Part shown: piece by piece, positions 15,772 to 15,984 of the stretch
How positions within the stretch are numbered: the stretch's first letter is position 1
Layout of the letters: each line of letters opens with the position of its first letter
Source of the DNA: an uncultured Helicobacteraceae bacterium
GTDB taxonomy: Bacteria > Campylobacterota > Campylobacteria > Campylobacterales > Helicobacteraceae
Length of the DNA: 15,984 nucleotides
Direction: 5' to 3'
Assembly (NCBI GenBank): GCA_934668765.1
Contig: CAKUOH010000030.1
Span: 1-15,984, forward strand
Program-made: the position numbers and the translations under genes
Notes under the pieces: model-generated
Seen by the model: only the letters and a program-made list of their open reading frames with translations
The model's database searches: none
What the model was told of the DNA's origin: nothing

Positions 15772-15984
15772 TTATTTCCGCGATTGCAATCTATGATACT
15801 CACTGCAACCTTTTTTAAAGCCCAAAGCGCAAGATTTTTGGACAAGTTGCAAGGCATAGGGGCGACTTTGTGCCACAGCTTTGCCATCAAGTCTGCCAAA
15901 GAAATGCGCCATTCCAAGCGTATAGCAGGATTGTGCGTCATTTTTATAGCATTTATTGCCTAAAAGTTGATGATTATCCACGAT
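15772..15984 (-). CDS. Sel1/Hcp-like repeat protein, C-terminal part (5' end outside window)
   Basis: The last 71 codons of a gene that enters from the right edge; the frame is open to base 15984. The segment CYKNDAQSCYTLGMAHFFG followed by ALQLVQKSCALGFKKGCSEY is a Sel1-like repeat pair. The cysteines are spaced C-x7-C in both helical hairpins, the pattern of Helicobacter cysteine-rich proteins (Hcp), which are secreted and disulfide-stabilised. Repeat number, signal peptide and full length cannot be seen. Hcp proteins are often annotated as beta-lactamase-like, but the secure statement is only the repeat family. It runs convergent to the fucosyltransferase gene. Confidence 0.75.
   Translation of the reverse strand: MVDNHQLLGNKCYKNDAQSCYTLGMAHFFGRLDGKAVAQSRPYALQLVQKSCALGFKKGCSEYHRLQSRK

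Overview
The window looks like a chromosomal segment of a Helicobacter-type campylobacterotan, probably an enterohepatic species. The CRISPR repeat, tracrRNA and Cas9/Cas1/Cas2 resemble those of Campylobacter jejuni. There is a GT10 fucosyltransferase of the H. pylori FutA type, a cysteine-spaced Sel1/Hcp-like protein, and surface-related genes broken at G or C tracts. The DNA is AT-rich, with extended -10 promoters and few -35 boxes. No species name can be proved from the sequence alone.

Positions 1-7000 hold a type II-C CRISPR-Cas locus and a DNA repair gene. The array (1-1041, entering from outside the window) is read on the + strand. Each repeat ends in a perfect extended -10 promoter. 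Just after the last repeat lies a + strand tracrRNA (about 1113-1195), whose anti-repeat and pseudoknot co-vary with the C. jejuni RNA. Convergent to it, on the - strand, run ogt, cas9, cas1 and cas2; cas9, cas1 and cas2 overlap or nearly overlap. cas9 is split by a one-base frameshift in an A6 run. Joined, it would be 1248 aa, large for type II-C, with all nuclease residues present. The break therefore looks recent, reversible or a sequencing error.

Positions 7000-7900 hold divergent promoters, a five-gene tRNA cluster (Lys, Glu, Val, Asp, Glu) behind a perfect TTGACA-N17-TATAAT promoter, and a small Xre-type regulator. Positions 8000-10255 hold a small unknown gene and htpG.

Positions 10265-15440 are mostly envelope genes. 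They are an LTA-synthase-like membrane phosphotransferase (broken at C10), a periplasmic DsbC/DsbG-like thiol-disulfide protein, a DUF268 methyltransferase-like protein (broken at G11) and an alpha-1,3-fucosyltransferase (broken at G8). The three tracts look like contingency loci that vary surface structures, all out of frame in this sequence. The fucosyltransferase is bracketed by related palindromic repeat elements. The window ends in the 3' part of a Sel1/Hcp-like gene on the - strand.
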